64,000 bases of DNA, taken from NCBI RefSeq assembly GCF_014647655.1, contig NZ_BMPP01000013.1:66191-130190 (forward strand), written 5' to 3'. Under the pieces are notes generated by a model. It worked only from the letters and a program-made list of their open reading frames with translations, ran no database searches and was not told the DNA's origin. The translations under genes were made by a program, and so were the position numbers. This document shows, piece by piece, positions 18,091-26,616 of this stretch; position 1 is the stretch's first letter, and each line of letters opens with the position of its first letter. The stretch comes from Deinococcus malanensis. Its GTDB lineage: Bacteria > Deinococcota > Deinococci > Deinococcales > Deinococcaceae.

Positions 18091-18255
18091 GGCTTGACGG
18101 AAGCTGCGCTTACCGCTGCTGGCATCGAGCATAAGTTCCTGATCTACCCAGGCGTCAATCCCGCGTTCCACATTGACACCGGAAATAACTTCAGGCGTAA
18201 GGCAGCGGAAAACGCCTGGGCGACAACGCTGGTCTGGCTCCACGGCCACCTTTGA
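18091..18255 (+). pseudogene. dienelactone hydrolase C-terminal remnant
   Basis: The frame reads LTAAGIEHKFLIYPGVNPAF, then HIDTGNNFRRKAAENAWATT and LVWLHGHL before a TGA. This is the C-terminal helix-strand-helix of dienelactone hydrolases (family pattern YPGVNHAFHND...AAEDAWKRTLAWL). The preceding 90 codons of the same frame do not fit the family, and the nucleophile region is absent. It is a relic. Confidence 0.7.
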
Positions 18256-18411
18256 TTCACCTGACCACAAGGCGCCCCTGGGACAGAGATGTAAGGCTAA
18301 CCGTGCTCTTCGTTCAGCACGGCTTCCACCTGCCCTGGGTCCTTTTCATCGTCAGATCATCATGAGAGGGATTCAGAGCCGTGTCAGACTGGCCCAGCTA
18401 TACCATTTACC

Positions 18412-19515
18412 ATGTCCCTGTCCGGTCCTTCCAACTTCACCCAGGCGGAGCTCCAGCCATCACTATGTGATTGTCAGCTGGTCGAGCCGATGGATCTGAC
18501 GCAGGTCACGGCCCTTTCAATCCGTGCGACCTCAACGCATCTTCAGCGCAAGCTGTCGGTGCTTCTGGCGGCTCATCACATTGTATCGGTCACGGAGTCG
18601 GGGGCCGCCCTGCTCAACCGCGAGGTCCTTGACCGCCTGGGCACGCTCCTGTCGGCGTTTTCCCGCACTGAACGCTCCGACCTTCTGGCCGCCCCCTGGA
18701 TTGACGGGCAACTGGATCCCTGGCAGGTTGCCCCTCTGGAACAGTGGGCCCACCGTCTGGACAGTCAGTGGTTTGGGGCCGCTACAGACCAGCTGAGGTT
18801 TCACCTTCAGCCTATCGTGCATCTGGGTAGCGGGCGGGTGGCAGGATACGAAGCTCTGGTGCGGGCCCAGTGGAACGAGCAGTTGATTGGCGCCGGTCCT
18901 TTGCTGCAGGCAGCTGCCGCCCACGGTCAGGCCAGGTCGTTTGATGCGCATGCCAGGCGATCTGCCATCCGCCAGGCGTACCCGCAACTAAAGACGGACC
19001 AGCAGCTTTTTATCAACTTCGCCCCCGGTGTGGTCTACAACCCGGACATCTGCCTTCAGACGACTTTTGCCACCTGCCGTGAGGTCGGCGCAGACTTCTC
19101 CCGGCTGGTCTTCGAGGTCACTGAGAGCGAGGCTTTTCCCGATCTCAAGCTGCTGCGCTCCATCCTGGAGAGGTACCGGCAGGAAGGTGCCCAGGTGGCC
19201 CTGGACGATCTGGGTGCCGGACACACCAGCCTCAGCTACCTGATGGAGCTCAAGCCGGATATCGTCAAACTTGACCGGGCGCTGATCAGCGGCCTGAATG
19301 CAGCTGACCGCCGGATCCCCCTGGTCGACGCGTTGATCGGGTACGCCCATGACCTGGGCATCCAGGTTATTGCTGAAGGCATTGAAACGTCAGACGAGCT
19401 GACACAGGTGATTGGCCTGGGTGCCGACTACGCGCAGGGCTACTTTCTTGGCCGCCCGGCCCCAGAGGCAGCCGACATTCTTCCTGAGGCTGCCAGATAC
19501 TGGGTGCCCCAGTGA
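18412..19515 (+). CDS. EAL-domain c-di-GMP phosphodiesterase
   Basis: A 367-residue protein. The N-terminal 120 residues are helical with no motif I know. The EAL domain then begins at LRFHLQPIVHLGSG, with GYEALVRAQW near residue 145. Active-site elements are kept: NFAPG, FEVTESEAF, VALDDLGAGHTSLSYL, DIVKLDR, VIAEGIET and QGYFLGRPAP. It should hydrolyse c-di-GMP. No membrane helix is seen. Its TGA overlaps the GTG start of the LOV-like diguanylate cyclase by 3 bases, so the two opposing enzymes are made together. Confidence 0.93.
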   Translation: MSLSGPSNFTQAELQPSLCDCQLVEPMDLTQVTALSIRATSTHLQRKLSVLLAAHHIVSVTESGAALLNREVLDRLGTLLSAFSRTERSDLLAAPWIDGQLDPWQVAPLEQWAHRLDSQWFGAATDQLRFHLQPIVHLGSGRVAGYEALVRAQWNEQLIGAGPLLQAAAAHGQARSFDAHARRSAIRQAYPQLKTDQQLFINFAPGVVYNPDICLQTTFATCREVGADFSRLVFEVTESEAFPDLKLLRSILERYRQEGAQVALDDLGAGHTSLSYLMELKPDIVKLDRALISGLNAADRRIPLVDALIGYAHDLGIQVIAEGIETSDELTQVIGLGADYAQGYFLGRPAPEAADILPEAARYWVPQ

Positions 19516-20375
19516 TCCTTGCCCAGGAATCAAACGAATCCGCAGAACTGGCGACTTCACTCGTCTGGCAGGTCCTGGACACCGCGGACGTGGGCTTGCT
19601 GGTGACCGACGCCCACAGGCGCATCGTGTACGTGAATGAGGCGTTCAGCCGGGTCACTGGCTACACCCTGGAGGAGGTGAAGGGACGCACCTGCGCTTTC
19701 CTGCAGGGGCCAGGCACCGATCCTGTGGACATTTCTGCCATGCGCGCCGCGCTGGACCAGGGTGAGCCGTTCGACCGGGTGGTGTTGAATTACCGCAAGG
19801 ACGGAACCCCGTTGTGGTACAGGCTGCGCGTCAGGCCCATGCACGTCGGGGGCGCCCTGCAGTACTTCGTCGGGGTTCAGGAAGATTATTCGGACGCCCG
19901 TGCCGCGCAGCAGGAGCTGGAACGGCTGGCCTACCGAGATGGCCTGACTGGGCTTCGCAACCGACGCACCTTTGATCTTCAGCTCAAGCAGTGGGTGGAG
20001 GATGGCCAGCCCGTGGTACTGATTCTCCTTGACCTCAACGACTTTAAACAGGTCAACGACCAGCAGGGTCACCCGGCGGGAGACGCCCTGCTGCAGCGGG
20101 TGGCTGCCTGCCTGGAACAGGCGACGCAACATGGAGGCACAGCCTTCCGGATCGGAGGAGACGAGTTTGCGGTCCTGTGCCCTGATCAGAGCGCAGGTGT
20201 GCAGGAAGCCGGAACCCGGGTGCTGGAACAGCTGACCACGGTGGACGGGAGCCGCATTCGTGCAGCGGTCGGCGTGGCGTCTTTTCCTGACGAGGCCAGA
20301 AATGTGGAGGGCCTCCTGAGGCTGGCCGACCGGCGTCTGTATGCCCACAAAGCGTCCAAACACGGGTCCCGCTAA
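19512..20375 (+). CDS. LOV-like PAS-GGDEF diguanylate cyclase
   Basis: A 287-residue protein. Residues 15-130 form a PAS domain of the LOV type: VNEAFSRVTGYTLEEVKG, then GRTCAFLQGPGTD with Cys near residue 61, LNYRKDGTPLWY, and FVGVQEDYS. The adduct Cys and final Gln are present, but GxNCRFLQ reads GRTCAFLQ and the FWN of flavin binders reads LWY. The GGDEF domain starts at YRDGLTGLRNRR and has RIGGDEF near residue 213, intact. The GTG start overlaps the stop of the EAL gene. It is a soluble sensor-cyclase; light or redox may be the signal. Confidence 0.9.
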   Translation: MILAQESNESAELATSLVWQVLDTADVGLLVTDAHRRIVYVNEAFSRVTGYTLEEVKGRTCAFLQGPGTDPVDISAMRAALDQGEPFDRVVLNYRKDGTPLWYRLRVRPMHVGGALQYFVGVQEDYSDARAAQQELERLAYRDGLTGLRNRRTFDLQLKQWVEDGQPVVLILLDLNDFKQVNDQQGHPAGDALLQRVAACLEQATQHGGTAFRIGGDEFAVLCPDQSAGVQEAGTRVLEQLTTVDGSRIRAAVGVASFPDEARNVEGLLRLADRRLYAHKASKHGSR

Positions 20376-20625
20376 GCAGGGTGTCGGCAACGCGGTTTGT
20401 TCCGGCCTGTGCAATTGCAGTGACAAAGACCCGGACAGCAAGGCAGGGAAACTGAAATTGCACCTCAGGAGGACACCATCTGAACAGGCCTGTTCCAGTT
20501 TCCAGCGAAGGACAGGACTGGGCCGGCCGGCGGCGTCCTCCTTTCCGCCGATACCCCAAGCGAGCACTCAAACTGAGGACGGGCCAAGGAAGCGGTGGTC
20601 ATGAACGCCTTGCGCCCGGTCGAGA

Positions 20626-22095
20626 TCAGCGGCGTTCGAGCCGCCAGTTTTGCGGAGCGTATCCGTTCATGGACCAGGTACGGATTTCCGTGCCGCTGGA
20701 CGTGCTGCCGTTCACGTTGTCCAGGGCGAGCCTGGTCTGCTGGCCAATCAGACGGTGATAGCCGCGGCCCATATCTTCCAGATGCCAGTTCTGGGCAAAG
20801 GCGCTGTTACAGCTCCACAGGCGGATGTCGGCCCCTGGCGTGCTGCTCCCGTCTGCAATATCCAGGCACATGTCCTGGGCGCCAAGCATACTGCGCAGGC
20901 GGTAAAAGCCGTCCGCGGTCTGCTCCAGCCTGAAGTTCTGCGCGGTAAGGCCATTGCATCCCCACTGCTGAATCTGCGCCGTGGAACTGGCGACACCATT
21001 CTGCACATCCACGCACATTCCGCTGGTCTGGTTGACCAGCCGGTACACGCCGCCGTTGACCAGGTTGTACCCGTTGGTGGCCTCGCTAGTGTACGGCCAG
21101 TTGCCGTTCCACTCAAGCAGCTTGACATCCATCTTGGGACTGCCGCTGCTGTTACGGTCGTAGAAGTGGTGCGTGAAGTAATAGTTGCCGCTCTCCTGGT
21201 ACACGTCGCCGCCGCCCTGTCCGACCTTGTTGGCGCGGTCGTTGAGCATGATGGTGCCGCCGCCCTGATCCAGCCGGTTGCCGTTCTTGTCATAGTACGG
21301 GCCGGTGATGCTGGTCGCGCGGCCCATCACCGTCTTGTAGGTGCTGTCCAGGCCCTTGCAACAGTAATCCCACGACACGAACAGGTAATAATAGTTGCCA
21401 CGCTTGAAGATGGACGGCGCCTCCACCGGGTTGTTGGCCACGCCAGGCCGGGTGGCGAGGGTGTAGATGGGCCCGTCGAAGGTCGTCATGCTGCTCATGT
21501 GCTGAATTTTGATACCGCTGGAGAACGATCCCCACGACATCCACCAGCCGCTGCTGCTGTCCCAGTGGACGTTGGCGTCAATGGCGTTGTAATCGGTCGT
21601 GGTACTGCTGGACCGCAGGATCGCCCCGTGGTCGGTCCAGGTGCCTGTAGAACAGGGACTGGTGCTGCTGGCCACACCAATAGCGGAATTCCTGGTGCCG
21701 AACTGGGAAGCCGCGTAATACATGTAGTAGCGGCCATCATTGCCGTTGTAGACGACTTCCGGCGCCCAGATGTTTTTGACTCCGTATTCTCTGATGGCCC
21801 AGGCCGGTGTAGGCACGGCGCCCAGGGTGCTCCAGTTGCCGCCAATACCGCCACTGGACCGGTGAACAAGCACGCCCCCGGGATTGGCCGAGTCTTCGAT
21901 CCCGGTGGACATGGAGCAGTAGGTGCTCCCGGCCTTGAACAGACCGGGATCGTGACTTCCCAGATCACCAGACATACTCACCAGGGACTGTGCCTCCAGC
22001 CCGGGAGACGAAGGTCGGGTAGCCGTCGGGGACTCGACACCGCAGGCCGCAAGCAGAAGAGTGAGCGGTAACAATGAGCCAAGACGATTTCGCAT
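20626..22095 (-). CDS. secreted GH43 endo-arabinanase with ricin-type lectin domain
   Basis: A 489-residue lipoprotein. The signal peptide ends in a lipobox (LLLAACG), so it is anchored outside the cytoplasmic membrane. The GH43 propeller covers residues 40-350: GDLGSHDPGLFK with the catalytic base Asp, NIWAPEVVYN, AIDANVHWD, and NNPVEAPSIFK with the catalytic acid Glu near 226. The C-terminal 130 residues form a beta-trefoil lectin/CBM13 with repeated QxW-like ends (AQNFRLE, AQNWHLE, PQNWRLE). It should cut alpha-1,5-arabinan. Its promoter and a LacI-type palindrome lie just upstream. Confidence 0.92.
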   Translation of the reverse strand: MRNRLGSLLPLTLLLAACGVESPTATRPSSPGLEAQSLVSMSGDLGSHDPGLFKAGSTYCSMSTGIEDSANPGGVLVHRSSGGIGGNWSTLGAVPTPAWAIREYGVKNIWAPEVVYNGNDGRYYMYYAASQFGTRNSAIGVASSTSPCSTGTWTDHGAILRSSSTTTDYNAIDANVHWDSSSGWWMSWGSFSSGIKIQHMSSMTTFDGPIYTLATRPGVANNPVEAPSIFKRGNYYYLFVSWDYCCKGLDSTYKTVMGRATSITGPYYDKNGNRLDQGGGTIMLNDRANKVGQGGGDVYQESGNYYFTHHFYDRNSSGSPKMDVKLLEWNGNWPYTSEATNGYNLVNGGVYRLVNQTSGMCVDVQNGVASSTAQIQQWGCNGLTAQNFRLEQTADGFYRLRSMLGAQDMCLDIADGSSTPGADIRLWSCNSAFAQNWHLEDMGRGYHRLIGQQTRLALDNVNGSTSSGTEIRTWSMNGYAPQNWRLERR

Positions 22096-22199
22096 GGTAA
22101 CTCCTTTGTCTCAGAGGAGCCTGCTGATCTACCTGGAAGTGATAAGCCACTTCCTGGATCTGCTGGAGGTTAGGCGCCTTCAAGCCTACTCAGTTTTCT

Positions 22200-22215
22200 T
22201 TGTGAACGTTAACAA
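22200..22215 (-). promoter_or_regulatory. LacI-family-like operator palindrome
   Basis: TTGTTAACGTTCACAA (minus strand) is palindromic around AACGTT with one mismatched pair. It starts directly at the last base of the -10 box, where a bound repressor would block transcription. LacI-family repressors of sugar genes use such sites. Confidence 0.65.
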
Positions 22216-22243
22216 CCATAGCTTACAAATGTAATCCTGTCAA
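22215..22243 (-). promoter_or_regulatory. sigma-70 type promoter of arabinanase gene
   Basis: Minus strand: a perfect -35 TTGACA (22243-22238), a 17-nt spacer, and -10 TATGGT (22220-22215). This gives a leader of about 110 nt before ATG 22095. Confidence 0.75.
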
Positions 22244-22617
22244 GTTTTGGTCGCTCACGGGCGCTGATGCTCTTTAAAGCAGGTGTTTCAGCCTATAGCC
22301 GGTTTCTGGTTGTAACGCCGCGCAGGGTTCGCCATGGGGACGGCAGAAAGACTGCTCAAGTTGGATCACACAATCAGGGGCGACCGGACCAACCTGGGAA
22401 GTTATTGAAGTCTGCGCAGTTGGCCTGCCGGCAGGGGCGGACCATATGACCCGGCGACAGGAGACAGGAACGAAAACATCCTGGGGATGCTGCTTCCCGG
22501 CGTATCAAAGGCATCTCTTCCATGTTGTGCTCTGCTGGCGGGCTGCCACTTCCTCTCCTGCGTGGGAGCATTCACGGTCGTCTGGCCGGGTTCTTGTGCC
22601 GGGCCGCTCAGCTGGTG

Positions 22618-23736
22618 TCACTTCAGGGTGAACGTAAGTATCGTGCCGTCAGCGGCCAGGGTAAGCCTCGCGGCGGTAGCCGTGACCGTGGGCCGAGCGG
22701 CCAGCAGTTCCGTGAGACCCACCGAGCCGGATTCCTCGGGACAGGCGCGGAGCGTGGTCGAGATTGCTTCTGTCAGTACCAGGCGATTTCCTTCAAGACG
22801 GTACGCCCCCCCGTACCCGTTGCAGCCGTCAGATCCCCCGACACGGCCGTTTTCAAATGACAGCGTGACCGGCAGCGCCGTTTGCGGCGCGGGCCCGCCA
22901 TTCACTGCGGAAAGCACAAAGGTGCGCCCCTGTGGCAGGACGGTTCCAGTAGGCTCTCTGCCACTGTCCTGGCTGGCTGCACTGCGGCGAAAGACCATGG
23001 TCGAGCCGGTCGTATTCTTCAAAATGAGGTTGCTGGCCTGCATGTCAACCTGAAGTGGCCCGCTGGCGAGGAACTGCAGAAAGGCAGCTTCCTGCAGGTT
23101 GACCGCGGGCGCGCAGGCCATCCGGGTGGAAGCAACCGGACCGAACGTCGCCGTGCGCCCCCGCAGCTGGACGGTGCCAGTCAGACGGTTGCAGCCGCCA
23201 GTGCCACTCAGGCGCCCTGCCTGGAATGTGAGGCTGGGTGAGCTGCCCGGCACGGGGCGCACGGCTGTCCCCCCGGACAACAGCCAGGTGCCGTCGATGG
23301 ATATCCCCGCAGCTGGCAGATTTGCTGCGCTGCCTGCCTGAAAGACCAGCCGGTCACGGTTGCCTGCGAAGAGAGTCAGAGTGCTCCCACTGAGCTGGTA
23401 GCGGGTGACGTGCTGCAGCAGGTTCAGATACCGTGATTCCTGCGCGCCGCCCGGGCCCGGGCAGTCCCGCCGGGTGGTCGCCAGCGACCCGAGAGTCAGC
23501 ATGCCACCGCGCTCGATGTACGGTCCGCGGTACGTGTTGCATCCGGTGCCGCCAGCGACAAAGCGGCCGTCAAGCCGCAGAGTCGGCCGCCCGATTCCGG
23601 CCGGGAGCGCGACGGGCTGTGTGCTCACTGTCATCTGAGACAGGGTCCAGGTGGTGTTCGTCAGGGTCACCTGGGCGCCAGCTGCCCCGACCAGGGTCAG
23701 GGCGGCAAGAGACAGCAGCACGGAAAGGGAATGCAT
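22618..23736 (-). CDS. secreted triple META-domain protein
   Basis: A 372-residue protein with a signal peptide (LLSLAALTLVGAAGAQ). Three copies of the META/HslJ fold follow. Each has a strand pattern ending in GxxGCNxxxG: GGTGCNTYRGPY, GTGGCNRLTGTV and GSDGCNGYGGAY. Each is followed by a (T)R-x-C-P/A segment (TTRRDCPG, STRMACAP, TTLRACPE). The paired cysteines probably form one disulfide per repeat. HslJ-type domains are linked to envelope stress and novobiocin resistance in enteric bacteria. Here the role is unknown. Most HslJ proteins have one domain, so the triplication is notable. Confidence 0.88.
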   Translation of the reverse strand: MHSLSVLLSLAALTLVGAAGAQVTLTNTTWTLSQMTVSTQPVALPAGIGRPTLRLDGRFVAGGTGCNTYRGPYIERGGMLTLGSLATTRRDCPGPGGAQESRYLNLLQHVTRYQLSGSTLTLFAGNRDRLVFQAGSAANLPAAGISIDGTWLLSGGTAVRPVPGSSPSLTFQAGRLSGTGGCNRLTGTVQLRGRTATFGPVASTRMACAPAVNLQEAAFLQFLASGPLQVDMQASNLILKNTTGSTMVFRRSAASQDSGREPTGTVLPQGRTFVLSAVNGGPAPQTALPVTLSFENGRVGGSDGCNGYGGAYRLEGNRLVLTEAISTTLRACPEESGSVGLTELLAARPTVTATAARLTLAADGTILTFTLK

Positions 23737-24188
23737 ACACCAGTTGTAACCGGTTGTTCTGATGGCAGGCTGAGCACCATACCTGGGCGGAATGACTGCG
23801 AACTGGGGGTGTGCATCGAGGCCCCTTCTGGGGCTGTGCGTGGCCGGGCACTTACGCCTGCTGTGTCAGGCCCGATTGAACTGTGCTGCAGGCGCGGTGG
23901 CTGGAGAGAATCCCCAGTTTCCCGGACAGCCCGGGCCATGCCGGGTCCACCGGGATCACGAAGTTTTTTGCACGATCGGCTACAGGACAGGCGACTTTCT
24001 GGAGGCTAATCAAGACCCGGCATACCCGGGCTGGCCCCTGACGTGGCGGTATGCGCTTCTCTCCGGGACCTTATTGGGAAGCACACACGTCACCAGGACG
24101 AGGTGCAAAGTACGATGAGTGCGCCGATGGTCGCGGGCCTATAAAGCTCCTCAACCCCCTCTCATTCGAAAAGGTGACATCACGCCCT
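23737..24188. other. intergenic stretch, 452 bp
   Basis: This divergent gap lies between the META protein gene and the sensor kinase. I see no gene, hairpin or clear promoter in it. The kinase frame extends back to 24051, but that part is not protein-like. Confidence 0.4.
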
Positions 24189-25388
24189 ATGGCCGAGCAA
24201 GAGATTCCAGCAGAAACCCGTGTGGCCGCCCTTCAGAAGCGGATAGAAGATCTGGAAGCAGAAGCACAGACCAGCCCGCAGCGTGGCAGAACCCTGTTCA
24301 CGGAAGCGCCTGCCCCTTACCTCCTGCTCAATTCTCAGGGCCGGATCCAGGACGTCAACCTCGCGGGAACCAGGCTTCTGGGACGCAACCGTGAGGTTCT
24401 GCTTGGAAGGCGACTGAGCCAGTTTCTGGCTTCAGCTTCACAGGGCTCATTCGATCTGCTGTGCGCTCAGGCACTGCAGCATGGTCTGAGCCTGCGCGGA
24501 GAAGCGCAGCTGCTGCATGCCGACGGCGCGCCGCTTGACGTCGTACTGGATCTTGACGCAGAAAAAGTGAACGGTGAGTTCCGGTGCTTCCGGCTTGTGG
24601 TCACCGATATCACCTCATACAAACAGGCCCATAGCAGCCTGCTCGACGAGGGCGACGCCTATCAGCGGCAGCTGCAGGCCCACACGACGAGAATCCGTGA
24701 ACTGAATCAGGAGCTCGAACAAATCGTGACGGTCTTTATTCAGCAGTTGCATCTGCCTGTGGCGCGTGCCATGAATTTTCTGGGCCTGACCCAACGCGCG
24801 CTGGGAAATCAGCCGGATGAGGTCAGTCAGCCTCTGCTGAACACCGAGCGGGCGATCCAGCAGGTGATTGCCCTGATGGCGTCAATGGAGCGGTTCATGC
24901 AGATGCGCTCCATGCGTGTCAGGCTCCGGCCCGTGGACCTGAACACCGTGCTCCGCGAGGTGCGCAAGAATGTCCGGCCCGTTATTGCCGACCGGAACGT
25001 CCAGATTTCCAGCGACCTGTTGCCCACCGTCCAGGGCGATCCACGTGCGTTGTATGTGATTCTCGACGAGTATGTCGCGAACGCACTGAAGTTCACCAAG
25101 GAGAGGGACGTCGCCCACATTCACGTGCGTGTGCAGGAAACGGACTCGGAATATCAGATCGGCGTGGAAGACAACGGGACCGGCTTCAACATGAGGCAGA
25201 GAGACAGGCTGTTCCAGCTGTTCGGGCGCCTGCACTCATCCAGGGTCTACGAAGGCACAGGCATAGGGCTCGTGACGGTGCGCCGGTCCTGCATGCGGTT
25301 TGGGGGCCGGGTGTGGGCTGAAGGAAAAGTCGGTCAGGGAGCGACCTTCTGGTTTGCCTGGCCCAAGGAGCCCAGTGTCCAGGATTGA
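24189..25388 (+). CDS. PAS-domain sensor histidine kinase-like protein with degenerate H-box
   Basis: A 399-residue soluble protein. An N-terminal coiled coil (AALQKRIEDLEAEAQ) leads to a PAS domain (LLLNSQGRIQDVNLAGTRLL). A dimerisation helix pair starts ELEQIVTVFIQQLHLPVARA, and an HATPase domain follows with an N-box (DEYVANALKFT), G1 (VEDNGTGF) and G2 (GTGIGL). In relatives the dimerisation helix carries SHDLQEPLR; here that position is IQQLHLPVA, so the usual phospho-acceptor His is replaced by Gln. It may be a non-autophosphorylating kinase or use the shifted His. I chose ATG 24189; a frame extension to 24051 is unlikely. Confidence 0.85.
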   Translation: MAEQEIPAETRVAALQKRIEDLEAEAQTSPQRGRTLFTEAPAPYLLLNSQGRIQDVNLAGTRLLGRNREVLLGRRLSQFLASASQGSFDLLCAQALQHGLSLRGEAQLLHADGAPLDVVLDLDAEKVNGEFRCFRLVVTDITSYKQAHSSLLDEGDAYQRQLQAHTTRIRELNQELEQIVTVFIQQLHLPVARAMNFLGLTQRALGNQPDEVSQPLLNTERAIQQVIALMASMERFMQMRSMRVRLRPVDLNTVLREVRKNVRPVIADRNVQISSDLLPTVQGDPRALYVILDEYVANALKFTKERDVAHIHVRVQETDSEYQIGVEDNGTGFNMRQRDRLFQLFGRLHSSRVYEGTGIGLVTVRRSCMRFGGRVWAEGKVGQGATFWFAWPKEPSVQD

Positions 25389-25779
25389 GCGGAGAATCCC
25401 GACAGCTTGTTGCAATCATGAGGGACCACTGTTCTCAGGTGGCTGCCTCATATCCAGCCCAGACAGCCCAGCCAGGAACGCAGCCCGGGGCCCAGCTTCA
25501 AATCGACCCCAGTCACCCATGGCCAGGCGGGCCATATTGTGGCCAAAATCTCTTGAAACAGCGCGTTTACGCCGGAATCCTGCTCCTGTTATTCTCGGAA
25601 CGTTTGTTCGCGAAGCTTGATGTCTGGCCAGAAGGGCCCGGAACAACAGCTGCTCACACGTGAGGCCCGGCAAACCCCCGCTGAAAATCATTAGCCTTGA
25701 TACGCTTTCCCACACCTACCATCCGCTCCATCCCAGCACGGACCTCGCTGGACGTCACCTGTAGGCAGGAGATTCCCGG
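25389..25779. other. intergenic stretch, 391 bp
   Basis: This gap lies between the sensor kinase and the broken GAF gene. No protein-like frame or hairpin stands out. Confidence 0.4.
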
Positions 25780-26335
25780 ATGACATCTGCCAAGTGGAAT
25801 GCCGTCGTACATCAGGAGCAGCGCATTGCCCTGCTTGACAGCTTCAGGATTATGGATACGCCCAGAGAACGGTCCTTTGACCTGATCGCCGAAGGACTCG
25901 CCCGGCTGTATGGGGTTCCGTACGCTCTGATCAGCTTCATAGACGCAACCCGGCAGTTTTTTAAAGCCGGAGTCGGGACCGACCTCACAGATGCCGGTCG
26001 GAGAAACGTTCTGCCAGTACACGCTGGAGTCCGACAGCATCCTGGTGATTCCCGATACCACTCAGGACGCCCGGTCCGCGCTGCATCGGTTCGTCACCGG
26101 AGAGCCGGGGCTGCGGTTCTACGCTGGAGCACCCATCATCACTGGTGGCTTCCGGATCGGAACGGTCTGTGTTCTGGATACCAGACCGCACGACGCAGAT
26201 GAATTCGACCTGGGGGTCCTGACCCACATGGCGTTGATGGTGGCCGCCACCCTTGAGGCCCGCAAACTCAATCCCAGGGCCAAAGTGGTCTATCCGAGAT
26301 ACCGGGCGCAGACGAAGAGGTCCGAACCAAACTGA
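25780..26335 (+). pseudogene. GAF-domain protein, frameshifted
   Basis: ATG 25780 opens a GAF domain typical of sensor kinases: RIALLDSFRIMDTPRERSFD, then PYALISFIDATRQFFKAGVG. Near 25983-25990 the match jumps to another frame: MPVGETFCQYTLESDSILVI, FYAGAPIITGGFRIGTVCVL and a helical end. One small indel at that place would restore a 185-residue GAF-only protein. As written, the first frame runs into an Arg/His-rich tail ending at 26202. It lies after the degenerate kinase gene on the same strand, and may have worked with it. Confidence 0.8.
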
Positions 26336-26616
26336 GCCAGTCATCCGCCGTGCTCACGCGTCCCGGCGTTGGATTGCATGCGACACGCAGTGTTCATCGA
26401 GGCGCCGCGTCGTATTTCTGGCGGTCATCTCTTCTCGTCATCCGGTTCCGCCGACTCTTCGTTACTGGCAGGTGAAGAGCGGGGCCTTCATGACCTGTCG
26501 GTGCGGTTGCCGGCTGACTTTTCTGGGCCCACTGCTTGCCTGAAGATGGCCGGATTTCCGCGCATCCCTTTGCGCTGACCACCTAAATTTGTCTCCAGAA
26601 CGGGCTTGGTTTACCG

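Larger units (their letters stand above)
17628..18411. other. intergenic stretch with hydrolase relic, 784 bp
   Basis: It holds a 17-nt palindrome (17920-17936) and a dienelactone hydrolase remnant (18091-18255). The rest, lower in GC than its surroundings around 17740-17990, has no convincing gene. Confidence 0.45.
22096..22617. other. intergenic stretch, 522 bp
   Basis: It contains the promoter and operator of the arabinanase gene (22200-22243). From 22260 to 22617 I see no protein-like frame or strong hairpin. Confidence 0.5.

Noticed and set aside
20650..22071. 473-codon plus-strand open frame
   Set aside because: It is the reverse of the GH43 arabinanase; the product is a Val/Ala/His-rich shadow without motifs.
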